14,662 bases of DNA from JBDNFP01 sp041689775. Lineage in GTDB: Bacteria; Bacteroidota; Bacteroidia; Cytophagales; Spirosomataceae. The notes below the pieces were generated by a model. The model saw only the letters and a list, made by a program, of their open reading frames with translations, had not been told where the DNA came from and did no database searches. Shown here piece by piece: positions 7,701 through 14,514 of this stretch (its first letter is position 1; the number at the start of each line of letters is the position of its first letter). The stretch spans positions 1-14,662 of the forward strand of contig JBDNFP010000490.1 of NCBI GenBank assembly GCA_041689775.1. The letters are read 5' to 3'. The position numbers were made by a program, and so were the translations under genes.

Positions 7701-8152
7701 TTGATTTAGCGTTTGATATCCGTTTTGTCATGGGAGTTAATTCTGTTAACGCCACAAAGCACTCCACCCAAGATCGCCAGGGTATTGCCAGTAGCTCTCC
7801 GACGGCTTTGGGCGCCTGGCGGCCCGATAATCAGGATACTTATATTGCCGAAATACGACACTATAACGCCGGGTACGACACCCATATGGACGACTGGTGG
7901 GTTGAGAATGGCGCCTTTATACGCGGGCAAAATGTAGTGGTAGGGTATACTCTTCCTCGTTCTATTGGCAAAGTTAATTTTCAACGACTGAGGGTTTACG
8001 CCAGCGCCCAGAACTTCTTCCTTTGGGATTACTACTCCGGCTATGATCCCGAAGCTCTGACGGGCTTCGGAAATCAACTTACGCAGAATATGGAATTCTT
8101 TCAATACCCAAGGCCCCGTACTTTTAACCTGGGCCTTAACGTTACAATCTAG
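4763..8152 (+). CDS. SusC/RagA-family TonB-dependent transporter with STN domain
   Basis: An outer-membrane transporter of 1129 residues. The signal peptide (about 1-26) ends near VFGQS. The STN domain at about 28-105 (LELKKANLRAALQRLEKSTDVKFIY) is the mark of transducing receptors that talk to FecR. A Pro/Ser linker leads to a carboxypeptidase-regulatory-like beta domain at about 131-207 (RGKVVDTEATTPLPGVNVVIKG). Then come EEMVVIGYG (212-220), the plug (about 222-340, with LYVVDGI and SIEVLKDASATAIYGARGANGV) and a beta-barrel to the C-terminus. It imports a TonB-energised ligand with SusD, whose gene begins 27 bases later. The ATG at 4763 is the first usable start, but an in-phase ATG-AAA-AAG at 4718 is followed by TAA, and the intervening codons read like the basic N-region common in this family. 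The N-terminus may therefore have been shortened by a nonsense change. The ligand is not identifiable. Confidence 0.95.
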   Translation: MRTAIVQAMGVLGCILLVFTNFVFGQSVLTQKVNLELKKANLRAALQRLEKSTDVKFIYSSRVVKSGVKVSLQAQNQSLAKVLDNLLAPVGIGYRVVDTQILLFKLPKPITSIKSTSEPIKLPSIRDKPQEIIIRGKVVDTEATTPLPGVNVVIKGTSQGTTTDINGFFSLNVPITNTQLVFSFVGYEKVEYPIKNSDELLIQMRQDIRHLEEMVVIGYGAVNKSDLTGSVSVIKNDKLLDRQATNVGQALQGRFPGVDVSLNSSTPGYQPRIRIRGIGSINSGIDPLYVVDGIIGVSNVNLLNPNDIESIEVLKDASATAIYGARGANGVILIATRRGKAGKTQVTYDTWGSYHTPARHLGTLSPDEFMLVYNTAFDNAQKYDPEGFADGKYIRNTPTDFPNLFDSQGEPLYSTNWEQEIYRPTTSQNHEFGVRGGTDKSAQSISVGYTDQGGIMRGSGFQRYSVKFTLDNSINKWWKIGGSIFLNKSTQQEVDDASGGLNVPRMVMEALPILPIKYPDGSWGRNKDWPGMEGGENPIRLIEERDRVNNRLQILGQVYSSIQLGKGLNLQTNVGYELQNSKNNFYSGRNLNALSADQKGVASIASSNENYWQFENYLNYNKTFNTNHTFTALAGLSWQERSWEMFSASSENFIDDFWGWHNLGVGTILRKPSSEDGKWALNSYFTRLNYNFKGKYLFTFTSRYDGSSKFGINNRYGFFPSAAIAWNVSEEEFLKNSKLVSNLKLRVSYGKTGNQEIGQYASQQFLNTGDVLLDGKRQTGIWRGSFGNPDLRWEYTNQFDIGADIGLLNNRINITVDYYHKVTKDLLLNAPIPWSTGLSSVTQNIGSVENKGLEVAFAIRTITNQFFSWTTNLAFSTNRNKILKLGVNNDDIFPGPRFLGETNILRVGYPIGTFWGYKRLGTWNTNEADMAAQYNRKPGDLRWADLNNDGKIDTSDETIIGRAYPKWTMNISNGFQLGKFDLAFDIRFVMGVNSVNATKHSTQDRQGIASSSPTALGAWRPDNQDTYIAEIRHYNAGYDTHMDDWWVENGAFIRGQNVVVGYTLPRSIGKVNFQRLRVYASAQNFFLWDYYSGYDPEALTGFGNQLTQNMEFFQYPRPRTFNLGLNVTI

Positions 8153-8179
8153 TACAATAGATCAATTTAGCCAGGGTTT

Positions 8180-9700
8180 ATGAACAAAACACTAAGACTA
8201 TGCATGCTCGTTTTGGCGTGGCTGTCTATCACATCCTGTGAGGATTTCTTACAGGAAGACCCTACCGGGCGGCTAACAACAACTTCGGAGGTCTCTAGCC
8301 CAGAGATAGTCCGGGCTTTTGTGGATGGAGCATACTCCAATCTGGGGACCTTCAATAACGCCAGCAGTGGCTGGGGGGGTAATAACGCCTCTCTTATTGA
8401 GTTTCTGACGGGAAAAGCCAATGGAAATTCCCAAACGGAGGCCTTCAAATTCTACAACCTCGAATACGACGCCCGGGCCTTTTACATTGATAGTTGGTGG
8501 GCAGGCATGTATTCTGGTATTGCCCGAGCCAATCTGTCTATTCAGAAACTAGGCGAAATACCTTCTCTCGACCCTGCGTCCCGCCGGGATATGCTCACGG
8601 AGGCAAAAACATTGAGGGCACTCTACTACTTTCAACTAGTCAGGATGTTTGGGGATGTACCAAAAATTACCAGGCTAGTAACCGAACTGAGCGATTTACA
8701 AACACCCCGCTCGCCGGTCAAAGAAATCTATGATCAGATTATAATCCCTGATCTTCTGGAAGCGGAAAAATCTTCACTTCCCTGGCGTCAGCCAAGCGGT
8801 CGGGTATCGATGGGCCTCATTAAAAGTTTACTCGCCCACGTGTACCTTACCTATGCCGGATACCCTGTACAAGGAGGTGTACTCTACTATGCAGAATCCG
8901 CCCGGCGGTCCAAAGAAATCATTGAAAGTGGTACGTTCTCTCTGTTCGAAGAATACACCGACCTGATTAATCCAGCCAATCGAAACCTGAAAGAATTCAT
9001 ATTTCAGATTCAACACGAAAAAGATATCAGGACCAACCACATGACCCCGGTAACCCTTCCTACCTTACGGGGTATTGCCTCCTACTCCGACGAGTATGGT
9101 GGACTGATACCTCGCAAAGAGTTTGTGGAAAGCTACGACCCTCGGGATAAGCGGATCCAGGAAAAACAGTTTTACTATACCTTTTACAAAGGGCACCCTT
9201 CCGACTACCCCATTGGCGACGCCCGACGTGAGCGACTGGATCTGGGAGGGTACTACATCTATAAGTATTTCGATAAAGCCGCCATTGATAATGATGCCAG
9301 GTCCAATCTTAACTACACAATTTACCGATACGCAGACGTCCTGCTGATGTACGCCGAAGCCTCTAACCGAGCCGAAGGGGCTCCCAATACCATGGCGTTC
9401 AAAGCCCTTAATGACGTACGAAGCCGGGCCACTTTGCCTCCGGTAACAACCACCTCGCTGGAAGAGTTTGAAAAAACCGTTTGGGCGGAACGCTATTTTG
9501 AACTAGCCTACGAAAGCAAAATCTGGTTTGATATGCTCCGAACTCATAAAATACGCAATGACCTCACTAAAAATTGGGATAATTTTGTGGGCCATACGAC
9601 GGTTTACCATAAAACTTTTACGGCCAAAAACCTTCTCTTACCCATTCCTCATCGCGAAATTGACAACAACCGCAACCTTATTCAAAACTCTGGTTTTTAA
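8180..9700 (+). CDS. SusD/RagB-family nutrient-binding lipoprotein
   Basis: A 506-residue surface lipoprotein. The signal peptide ends at lipobox SITSC with Cys20, followed by acidic residues (EDFLQED) of the kind seen in surface-exported Bacteroidota lipoproteins. The hallmark SusD segment LRALYYFQLVRMFGDVP lies at about 147-163. The C-terminal RagB/SusD domain has the usual YRYADVLLMYAEASNRA segment, then AERYFELAYESKIWFDMLR, and ends with LLPIPHREIDNNRNLIQN. The protein forms the lid of the SusCD complex and captures ligand at the cell surface. It directly follows susC, surely in one operon, and is closed by a strong terminator. Length and both domains are complete. The sequence does not tell which ligand is bound; no degradative enzyme follows. 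Confidence 0.95.
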   Translation: MNKTLRLCMLVLAWLSITSCEDFLQEDPTGRLTTTSEVSSPEIVRAFVDGAYSNLGTFNNASSGWGGNNASLIEFLTGKANGNSQTEAFKFYNLEYDARAFYIDSWWAGMYSGIARANLSIQKLGEIPSLDPASRRDMLTEAKTLRALYYFQLVRMFGDVPKITRLVTELSDLQTPRSPVKEIYDQIIIPDLLEAEKSSLPWRQPSGRVSMGLIKSLLAHVYLTYAGYPVQGGVLYYAESARRSKEIIESGTFSLFEEYTDLINPANRNLKEFIFQIQHEKDIRTNHMTPVTLPTLRGIASYSDEYGGLIPRKEFVESYDPRDKRIQEKQFYYTFYKGHPSDYPIGDARRERLDLGGYYIYKYFDKAAIDNDARSNLNYTIYRYADVLLMYAEASNRAEGAPNTMAFKALNDVRSRATLPPVTTTSLEEFEKTVWAERYFELAYESKIWFDMLRTHKIRNDLTKNWDNFVGHTTVYHKTFTAKNLLLPIPHREIDNNRNLIQNSGF

Positions 9701-9714
9701 GCGTCAAGAATAAA

Positions 9715-9740
9715 GAAGCCGTACCTTGCGGTACGGCTTC
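9715..9740. terminator. Terminator after the susCD operon, also serving the opposite strand
   Basis: Perfect 11-bp stem GAAGCCGTACC (9715-9725) with GGTACGGCTTC (9730-9740), loop TTGC. It sits between convergent genes ending at 9700 (+) and 9761 (-). On the plus strand it is followed by ACTCCTATTTT; on the minus strand it is followed by TTTATTCTTG. It should work in both directions. Confidence 0.85.
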
Positions 9741-9760
9741 ACTCCTATTTTACGGGGCGA

Positions 9761-10543
9761 CTATCTACCTTCAAATAGGTTACCAAGCCCACCTAGCACG
9801 GAGCCACTCTCTTTGTTGGCATTTCCACCACGGGGCGAAAGACGGTCAATCAATTTAGAAATTGGCATTGACTGAATCCATACCCTTCCTGTTCCACTCA
9901 ATGTGGCAAGGAATATACCTTCCCCACCAAACACCATGGATTTAAGACTACCAGCCCGTTGAATATCAAAGTTTATCGAAGGCTCAAAAGCTACTACGCA
10001 GCCCGTATCTACGCGTAAGGTTTCGTTGTTTAGCTGGCGCTCCATCATTACCCCACCAGCGTGTACAAACACCATTCCATCCCCACGGAGTTTTTGTAGT
10101 ATAAACCCTTCCCCACCAAAAAGGCCGGAACCAATCCTTTGGTTAAAATGGATTTTCATACTAGTACCCAACGCAGCGCACAGAAAGCCATCCTTTTGTA
10201 CGATAAGTTCATTACCATACACTTTGCTGAGATCCATCGGCATAATGGTACCCGGATAGGGTGCAGCAAAAGCGACCTTACGCTTCCCGTAACCACGGTT
10301 GGTAAAATGGGTCATAAACAGCGATTCTCCCGTAATAAGCCGGGTGCCCGCCTGAAAGATCTTGCCCATAATGCTCTGATTCGCTTCCGAACCATCGCCC
10401 ATTTTGGTTTCAAACTGAATACCTTCTTCCATGTACAGCATGGCACCCGCCTCCGCAATTACGGTTTCGTTGGGGTCTAGTTCTACTTCTACTACCTGAA
10501 TATCTTCTCCGATAATCTTGTAGTCAATTTCATGTGACATCAT
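9761..10543 (-). CDS. TIGR00266 / AIM24 family protein
   Basis: A 260-residue protein matching the TIGR00266/AIM24 (DUF124) family along its whole length: EIDYKIIGEDIQVVEVELDPNETVIAEAGAML near the start, the glycine-rich central part (ITGESLFMTHFTN, then GSGLFGGEGFILQKL), and SMVFGGEGIFLATLSGTGRVWIQSMP near the end. The fold is a double-stranded beta-helix. The family has no known activity; the name comes from a yeast mitochondrial protein, which says little about the bacterial role. There is no signal peptide, so it should be cytoplasmic. Two adjacent ATG codons (10538-10543) could each be the start. It lies 59 bases downstream of the 81-residue gene on the same strand and may be co-transcribed with it. 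Confidence 0.88.
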   Translation of the reverse strand: MMSHEIDYKIIGEDIQVVEVELDPNETVIAEAGAMLYMEEGIQFETKMGDGSEANQSIMGKIFQAGTRLITGESLFMTHFTNRGYGKRKVAFAAPYPGTIMPMDLSKVYGNELIVQKDGFLCAALGTSMKIHFNQRIGSGLFGGEGFILQKLRGDGMVFVHAGGVMMERQLNNETLRVDTGCVVAFEPSINFDIQRAGSLKSMVFGGEGIFLATLSGTGRVWIQSMPISKLIDRLSPRGGNANKESGSVLGGLGNLFEGR

Positions 10544-10602
10544 ACCTAAAACAAAGTTGGTTTAGTTAATTAGATAGTTAAATAAAGACGAGCAACCCTC
10601 TC

Positions 10603-10848
10603 TCACTCTTCCTCAGAGGAGGGCTTTTTCTTTGACTTACGAGATTTACGACCCGGAATATCCTCCCGGTCACGCAGTTTCTTATCGTCAACATTCTTAT
10701 TCAGAAACTCATTAATTCGATCCATATCAAAACTCGTGGTGATTTCACCAAACGAATTAATCTGGATGTCAAATCCTTCGAGGTCTTTGTGTACACGGGG
10801 CTTATCTTCCTGGGGATCGTTCGGATCCGACTGCTTTTTCTTTGCCAT
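10603..10848 (-). CDS. Small charged protein of unknown function (81 aa)
   Basis: An 81-residue protein starting MAKKKQSD. It has lysine-rich, probably disordered ends (KSRKSKKKPSSEEE at the C-terminus) around a more ordered middle (LEGFDIQINSFGEITTSFDMDRINEFLNKNVDDKKLRDR, about residues 23-61). There is no signal peptide or membrane segment. I do not recognise a named domain. The structured core between charged tails, the clean ATG after an A-rich leader and the spacing between real genes argue that it is genuine. It precedes the AIM24-family gene by 59 bases on the same strand and is separated from gltX by a terminator. A nucleic-acid or ribosome-associated role is possible from its charge but is only a guess. 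Confidence 0.72.
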   Translation of the reverse strand: MAKKKQSDPNDPQEDKPRVHKDLEGFDIQINSFGEITTSFDMDRINEFLNKNVDDKKLRDREDIPGRKSRKSKKKPSSEEE

Positions 10849-10918
10849 ACTATTATTTTTTACCCGGATACCATCAAGTCGTCTGGGTTAATTACGTTTC
10901 TATCTGGTACTAAATTTA

Positions 10919-10948
10919 AAGAACCTTGCCACGATTGACAAGGTTCTT
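10919..10948 (-). terminator. gltX terminator
   Basis: Perfect 10-bp stem AAGAACCTTG (10919-10928) with CAAGGTTCTT (10939-10948) and a 10-nt loop. Read on the minus strand it lies about 70 bases after the gltX stop and is followed by TAAATTTAG, a weak U-rich tail. It separates gltX from the 81-residue gene. Confidence 0.7.
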
Positions 10949-11015
10949 CTAGTAAATGGTCCATTTTAGCCAATAATCGGCGGCTAGTAGTGGTAAATGG
11001 GAGTGTAAATTGAAA

Positions 11016-12548
11016 CTACTTCAATTTACTGACCGCATTTACCAGACGGCTTACAACTTCGTCCTTTCCCAAAATCTCCATGGTGACCATCAAATCAGGC
11101 CCAGCACCAACCCCGGTTACGGCCAGACGTAGGGCCTGCATAATTTTACCCATCTTGATTCCAGCTGATTCGAGAGTCTCACTAAGTACTTGCTTAATGG
11201 TATCCCCTGCGTAGGGTCCATCATATCCAGCAAGGGCTGAAGCAAAGGCACCGATCCCACGCTCTGCTTCCTCGTTCCATTTTTTGGCCACTATTTCCTG
11301 ATCATAGATTTCAGGAGCGCTGAAAAGAAAAGCTGATTCGGTTACGATATCTTTCACAAAGTGAACCCGATCTTTCAAAAGATGGACAATTTGAATAGCC
11401 TGCTCGTCGGAGATATTAATATTCTTTTGAGCAAACAAGGGTTGCACCTGAGCGGCCATCGTAAGGTCATCCTTCTCTTTCAAGTACTGTTGATTGAACC
11501 AGTTAGCTTTCTGAATATCAAACTTTGCTCCTGCTTTGTGTACCCGTTCAAAACTAAATGCCTCAACTAACTCAACCATGGAGAAAAGCTCCTGCTCAGT
11601 ACCTGGGTTCCAGCCGAGGAAGGCCAGAAAATTGGTGGTAGCTTCGGGGTAGTACCCTTCTTCCCGGAAACCAAGCGCCTTATCACCCGTTTTGGGGTCG
11701 GTCCACTCCAAAGGGAAAATCGGAAAACCTCCCAAGTCGGCATCCCGCTTCGACAGTTTTCCGTTTCCGTCGGGTTTTAGCAACAAGGGCAAATGCGCAA
11801 ACTGCGGCATAGTATCTTCCCAACCAAGGTAGCGGTAAAGCAATACGTGCATAGGAGCAGAAGGCAGCCATTCCTCACCCCGGATCACGTGGGTAATTTC
11901 CATCAGGTGGTCATCTACGATGTTTGCCAAGTGATAGGTAGGCATTCCGTCCGATTTAAGAAGCACTTTATCGTCAATCTGCGAGGAGTGAACCACTACC
12001 CAGCCACGTACCATATCATTAAACCGGATATCTTCCTTAGGCTGTACTTTTATCCTGATCACGTAAGGATCTCCGTTATCCAGGCGGGCCTTGGTCTCCT
12101 CAGCGGGAAGCGTCAGTGAGTTAGTCATCTGCACACGCGTGATTGCATTATACTGCGCCGCTGGTACTTTGGCCTCTTCCAAACGCTTCCGCATTGCTTC
12201 CAACTCTTCGGTGGTATCAAAAGCATAGTAAGCTTTTCCTTCCAGTACCAGCTGCTCTGCGTATTGGCGATACATCTCTTTCCGCTCCGACTGTCGGTAA
12301 GGGGCATGGGGACCACCTTTGCCAAGACCTTCGTCAATTTCAATGCCTAACCAGGCCAGCGATTCGAGTATGTACTCCTCAGCACCCGGTACATACCGGG
12401 TCTGATCGGTATCCTCAATGCGTAAAAGCATTTGTCCACCGGTTTGGCGGGCAAATAAATAATTATACAGTGCGGTTCGTACGCCTCCGCTGTGGAGAGG
12501 CCCCGTTGGGCTTGGCGCAAAACGAACACGGGTGGTTTGAGTTGTCAT
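11016..12548 (-). CDS. gltX: Glutamyl-tRNA synthetase
   Basis: A class Ib aminoacyl-tRNA synthetase of 510 residues that charges tRNA-Glu in the cytoplasm. The N-terminus has RFAPSPTGPLHSGG with the HIGH-type signature at about 17-22. Here the usual Ile after His19 is Ser, giving HSGG. It is followed by RTALYNYLFARQTGG and LRIEDTDQTR. The KMSKS-type loop reads KLSKR at 264-268. The C-terminal anticodon-binding region is helical and complete, ending near VVSRLVNAVSKLK. Length is normal for the bacterial enzyme. The ATG at 12546-12548 gives a compact N-terminus ahead of the first beta-strand. The gene appears to be a single unit: a terminator follows it, and 139 bases separate it from ridA upstream. 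Confidence 0.97.
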   Translation of the reverse strand: MTTQTTRVRFAPSPTGPLHSGGVRTALYNYLFARQTGGQMLLRIEDTDQTRYVPGAEEYILESLAWLGIEIDEGLGKGGPHAPYRQSERKEMYRQYAEQLVLEGKAYYAFDTTEELEAMRKRLEEAKVPAAQYNAITRVQMTNSLTLPAEETKARLDNGDPYVIRIKVQPKEDIRFNDMVRGWVVVHSSQIDDKVLLKSDGMPTYHLANIVDDHLMEITHVIRGEEWLPSAPMHVLLYRYLGWEDTMPQFAHLPLLLKPDGNGKLSKRDADLGGFPIFPLEWTDPKTGDKALGFREEGYYPEATTNFLAFLGWNPGTEQELFSMVELVEAFSFERVHKAGAKFDIQKANWFNQQYLKEKDDLTMAAQVQPLFAQKNINISDEQAIQIVHLLKDRVHFVKDIVTESAFLFSAPEIYDQEIVAKKWNEEAERGIGAFASALAGYDGPYAGDTIKQVLSETLESAGIKMGKIMQALRLAVTGVGAGPDLMVTMEILGKDEVVSRLVNAVSKLK

Positions 12549-12687
12549 TCAGTGTTTTATTGGGAAAGTCGGTAGTGGGTGGCTCTTTATGATTTTACCT
12601 GATGATAGTAACTTGACACTATCAGTGAGTATAGTCAACAATTTAAACTACTAGCTGCTAGCCATCAACTAGTAATCTTAAAGTTAA
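12549..12687. other. Gap between ridA and gltX
   Basis: A 139-base spacer, read on the minus strand from ridA to gltX. It contains a small inverted repeat TGATAGT (12603-12609) with ACTATCA (12618-12624), and short CTAGT/ACTAG repeats nearer ridA. Neither has a T-run, so a ridA terminator is uncertain. I do not see a convincing gltX promoter. Confidence 0.35.
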
Positions 12688-13059
12688 CTAATCCTGCACG
12701 GCAATTACCGAAATTTCTACATTAACATCTTTCGGTAGCTTTGCTACCTGAACTGTCTCGCGCGCAGGAGGTTCATTTTCAAAATAAGCTCCGTATACTT
12801 CGTTTACTAAGCCGAAGTCATCCATATTTTTCAAAAAAATACTTGACTTTACAATATTAGCGTACGTTAAGCCCGCTGCGGTCAGGATATGACCAATATT
12901 TTCCATCACCTGAGTAGCTTCTGCGCGCAAATCACCGGAAGTTGATAATTCGATAGCAACTTGCCCTGACACGTACAAAACGTTGTCTACCATTACTGCC
13001 TGGCTATATGGCCCGATGGGTACGGGTGCCTTTTCGGAAAAAATAATCTTTTTTGCCAT
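12688..13059 (-). CDS. ridA: RidA/YjgF-family enamine/imine deaminase
   Basis: A 123-residue member of the RidA family, cytoplasmic and expected to act as a trimer. It hydrolyses reactive 2-aminoacrylate-type enamines and imines released by PLP enzymes, protecting other PLP enzymes from damage. Family landmarks are PIGPYSQAV (14-22), LYVSGQVA (28-35), the PPARETVQV segment with the substrate-binding Arg100, and LPKDVNVEISVIAV with Glu115. Length is exactly typical. The ATG at 13057-13059 fits. It is divergent from the glycosyltransferase gene, with a 49-base shared promoter gap that carries a good -7 element facing ridA. Confidence 0.95.
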   Translation of the reverse strand: MAKKIIFSEKAPVPIGPYSQAVMVDNVLYVSGQVAIELSTSGDLRAEATQVMENIGHILTAAGLTYANIVKSSIFLKNMDDFGLVNEVYGAYFENEPPARETVQVAKLPKDVNVEISVIAVQD

Positions 13060-13093
13060 TCGTTTCGTAGTTTATAAATTGTCAATTAAAATA

Positions 13094-13101
13094 CAAAACT
13101 A
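13094..13101 (-). promoter_or_regulatory. Candidate -7 element of the ridA promoter
   Basis: Read on the minus strand this is TAGTTTTG, an exact match to the Bacteroidota TAnnTTTG element, about 35 bases upstream of the ridA ATG. No clear TTTG -33 element is found at the right spacing. Confidence 0.35.
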
Positions 13102-13108
13102 CCAAAAT

Positions 13109-13720
13109 ATGCCGCTTCACGCTCTGATTATTTTTGTAAAAAATCCTATTGAAGGAAATGTAAAGACCCGGATTGCTAAAACCGTAGGCCATCCGAAGGC
13201 CGTAGAGGTATACCGCGAATTGCTCAACTACACCCGCACAGTAGCTGAAACGCTACCGGCCAACACCTGCACACGCACGGTCTATTACGGCGACTTCATT
13301 AATGAAAATGACCTTTGGAACGGCTGGTCGAAATCCTTACAGTCCGAAGGCGATTTGGGATACAGGATGAAGGAGGCTTTTCGTGAACAATTAGCATTGG
13401 GGGCAAAGAGCGTCGTGATCATTGGGAGTGACTGCCTGGCATTGCACCCAAAACACCTAGAAGATGCATTCACCACACTACAAAGCCACGATGTCGTGAT
13501 CGGCCCCTCTACCGATGGTGGGTATTATCTTCTCGGGATGAATACCCTGCATGAAGCCCTGTTTAATGGAATGCCGTGGAGCCAACCTACCTTACTGGAA
13601 AAAACAATGCGTGTATTAGATAGTCAAAGCCTGCCTTATCACCTACTAGAACCCCTTACCGATATTGATGAGTGGGAGGACTACCTAGATGCAAAAGCAG
13701 CGTATTCCCAACCCTCCTGA
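13109..13720 (+). CDS. TIGR04282 / DUF2064 family glycosyltransferase
   Basis: A 203-residue cytoplasmic protein of the nucleotide-diphospho-sugar transferase fold. The N-terminal FVKNP...GNVKTRIA (about 9-23) is the nucleotide-binding loop typical of the family. IIGSDCLAL with Asp108 and GPSTDGGYYLLG with Asp136 are the metal/nucleotide motifs. MPWSQPTLLEKT and PLTDIDEWEDY close the domain. Members are annotated TIGR04282, originally named for arsenosugar biosynthesis, but many are of unknown function, and no arsenic genes are present here. A longer open frame reaches back to 12983 over ridA; ATG 13109 is chosen because homology begins there and it avoids overlap. It is convergent with the thioesterase gene. 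Confidence 0.85.
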   Translation: MPLHALIIFVKNPIEGNVKTRIAKTVGHPKAVEVYRELLNYTRTVAETLPANTCTRTVYYGDFINENDLWNGWSKSLQSEGDLGYRMKEAFREQLALGAKSVVIIGSDCLALHPKHLEDAFTTLQSHDVVIGPSTDGGYYLLGMNTLHEALFNGMPWSQPTLLEKTMRVLDSQSLPYHLLEPLTDIDEWEDYLDAKAAYSQPS

Positions 13721-13820
13721 TCTTAGATTTCTGGTTAGCCTATTGCTACAACATACACCTTCACGAACTTCGCTTTACCATTTTCTATTCCATACGGCAT
13801 ACCTCTCATTACCATTTGGC

Positions 13821-14339
13821 TCAAACCATTTCAAACAGTGCTTTTAACTCCGTAGCATCCTGAGGATTCATGCGCCCGGCCAGTACCAATCGCAATTGAC
13901 GACGACGTAAAGCACTGGCGAAAAGATCCTTATCTTCCCGTGTTTCCGGGATTAACTCCGGCACTTCAATGGGGCGACCATTCTGATCCACGGCCACGAA
14001 TGTGTAAAATGCCGTATTCGTGCTCATCCGCTTACCCGCCGGAATATCTTCTGCCCATACTTCCAGAAAAACCTCCATGGAAGAGTTAAAGGAGCGCGTT
14101 ACCCGTGCCTTCATGGTCACGATATTCCCAAGCTTGATCGGTTCTGTAAAGGATACGTTATCAACCGAAGCCGTTACTACAATACGGTTGGAATGCTTTT
14201 GGGCGGAAATAGCTGCACAAATATCCATCCAGTGCAGTAGGCGTCCCCCCATGAGATTATTGAGTGTATTGGTGTCGTTAGGAAGTACCATTTCGGTCAT
14301 GGTAACTTCTGATTCGTGTGCTTTTTTGGGTTTCAACAT
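13821..14339 (-). CDS. Hotdog-fold acyl-CoA thioesterase
   Basis: A 172-residue acyl-CoA thioesterase of the YciA/BACH-like group. The N-terminal segment NTLNNLMGGRLLHWMD contains Asn24 and Asp39, matching the catalytic Asn/Asp pair of this family on the long hotdog helix. SVDNVSFTEPIKLGNIVTMKARV and MEVFLEVWAED form the beta-sheet. A charged helical extension follows (about 135-172). It hydrolyses acyl-CoA to free fatty acid and CoA in the cytoplasm, likely as a hexamer; chain-length preference cannot be read from the sequence. It is convergent with the glycosyltransferase gene, with 100 featureless bases between them. The ATG at 14337-14339 opens the family homology. Confidence 0.92.
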   Translation of the reverse strand: MLKPKKAHESEVTMTEMVLPNDTNTLNNLMGGRLLHWMDICAAISAQKHSNRIVVTASVDNVSFTEPIKLGNIVTMKARVTRSFNSSMEVFLEVWAEDIPAGKRMSTNTAFYTFVAVDQNGRPIEVPELIPETREDKDLFASALRRRQLRLVLAGRMNPQDATELKALFEMV

Positions 14340-14344
14340 TATTT

Positions 14345-14363
14345 AATTTTGAATCAGTGAATG
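14345..14363 (+). repeat. Dispersed AATTTTGAATSAGTGAATG repeat, copy 2
   Basis: AATTTTGAATCAGTGAATG here matches, on the other strand, the sequence at 1638-1656 with one difference in 19 bases. On this copy the GAATG unit continues with a strict 8-base period (14359, 14367, 14375). It lies in the leader of the thioesterase gene. Confidence 0.5.
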
Positions 14364-14388
14364 TCGGAATGCGCGAATGTTCATGGGC

Positions 14389-14396
14389 CAAAATTA
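14389..14396 (-). promoter_or_regulatory. Candidate -7 element of the thioesterase promoter
   Basis: Read on the minus strand this is TAATTTTG, an exact match to TAnnTTTG, 49 bases before the thioesterase ATG. I do not find a clear TTTG at -33. The leader between the two contains the dispersed repeat copy at 14345-14363. Confidence 0.35.
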
Positions 14397-14514
14397 GAGA
14401 TTTTTGTGAGTCATTACTGTACCTGAATCAGATTTCAATAGTCCTAAACCGTCGGTTGACTCGGCTATAACTCACGGAAGTCTTTGGTTTGCCTAGAAAA
14501 ATCTTAAATTGTAA

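Noticed and set aside
12143..12592. 149-codon plus-strand open frame antisense to gltX
   Set aside because: It mirrors a strongly supported gltX on the other strand; its composition (Pro/Leu/His-rich) is typical of a shadow frame.
12983..13108. Extended N-terminus of the glycosyltransferase frame over the ridA start
   Set aside because: Family homology begins at the ATG at 13109, and the extension overlaps the ridA coding start and the shared promoter gap.
14406..14475. Distant GTGAGT/ACTCAC and AACCG-T-CGGTT inverted repeats between the thioesterase gene and the IS end
   Set aside because: Short arms at wide spacing, no consistent fold, no sign of an RNA gene, attachment site or origin.
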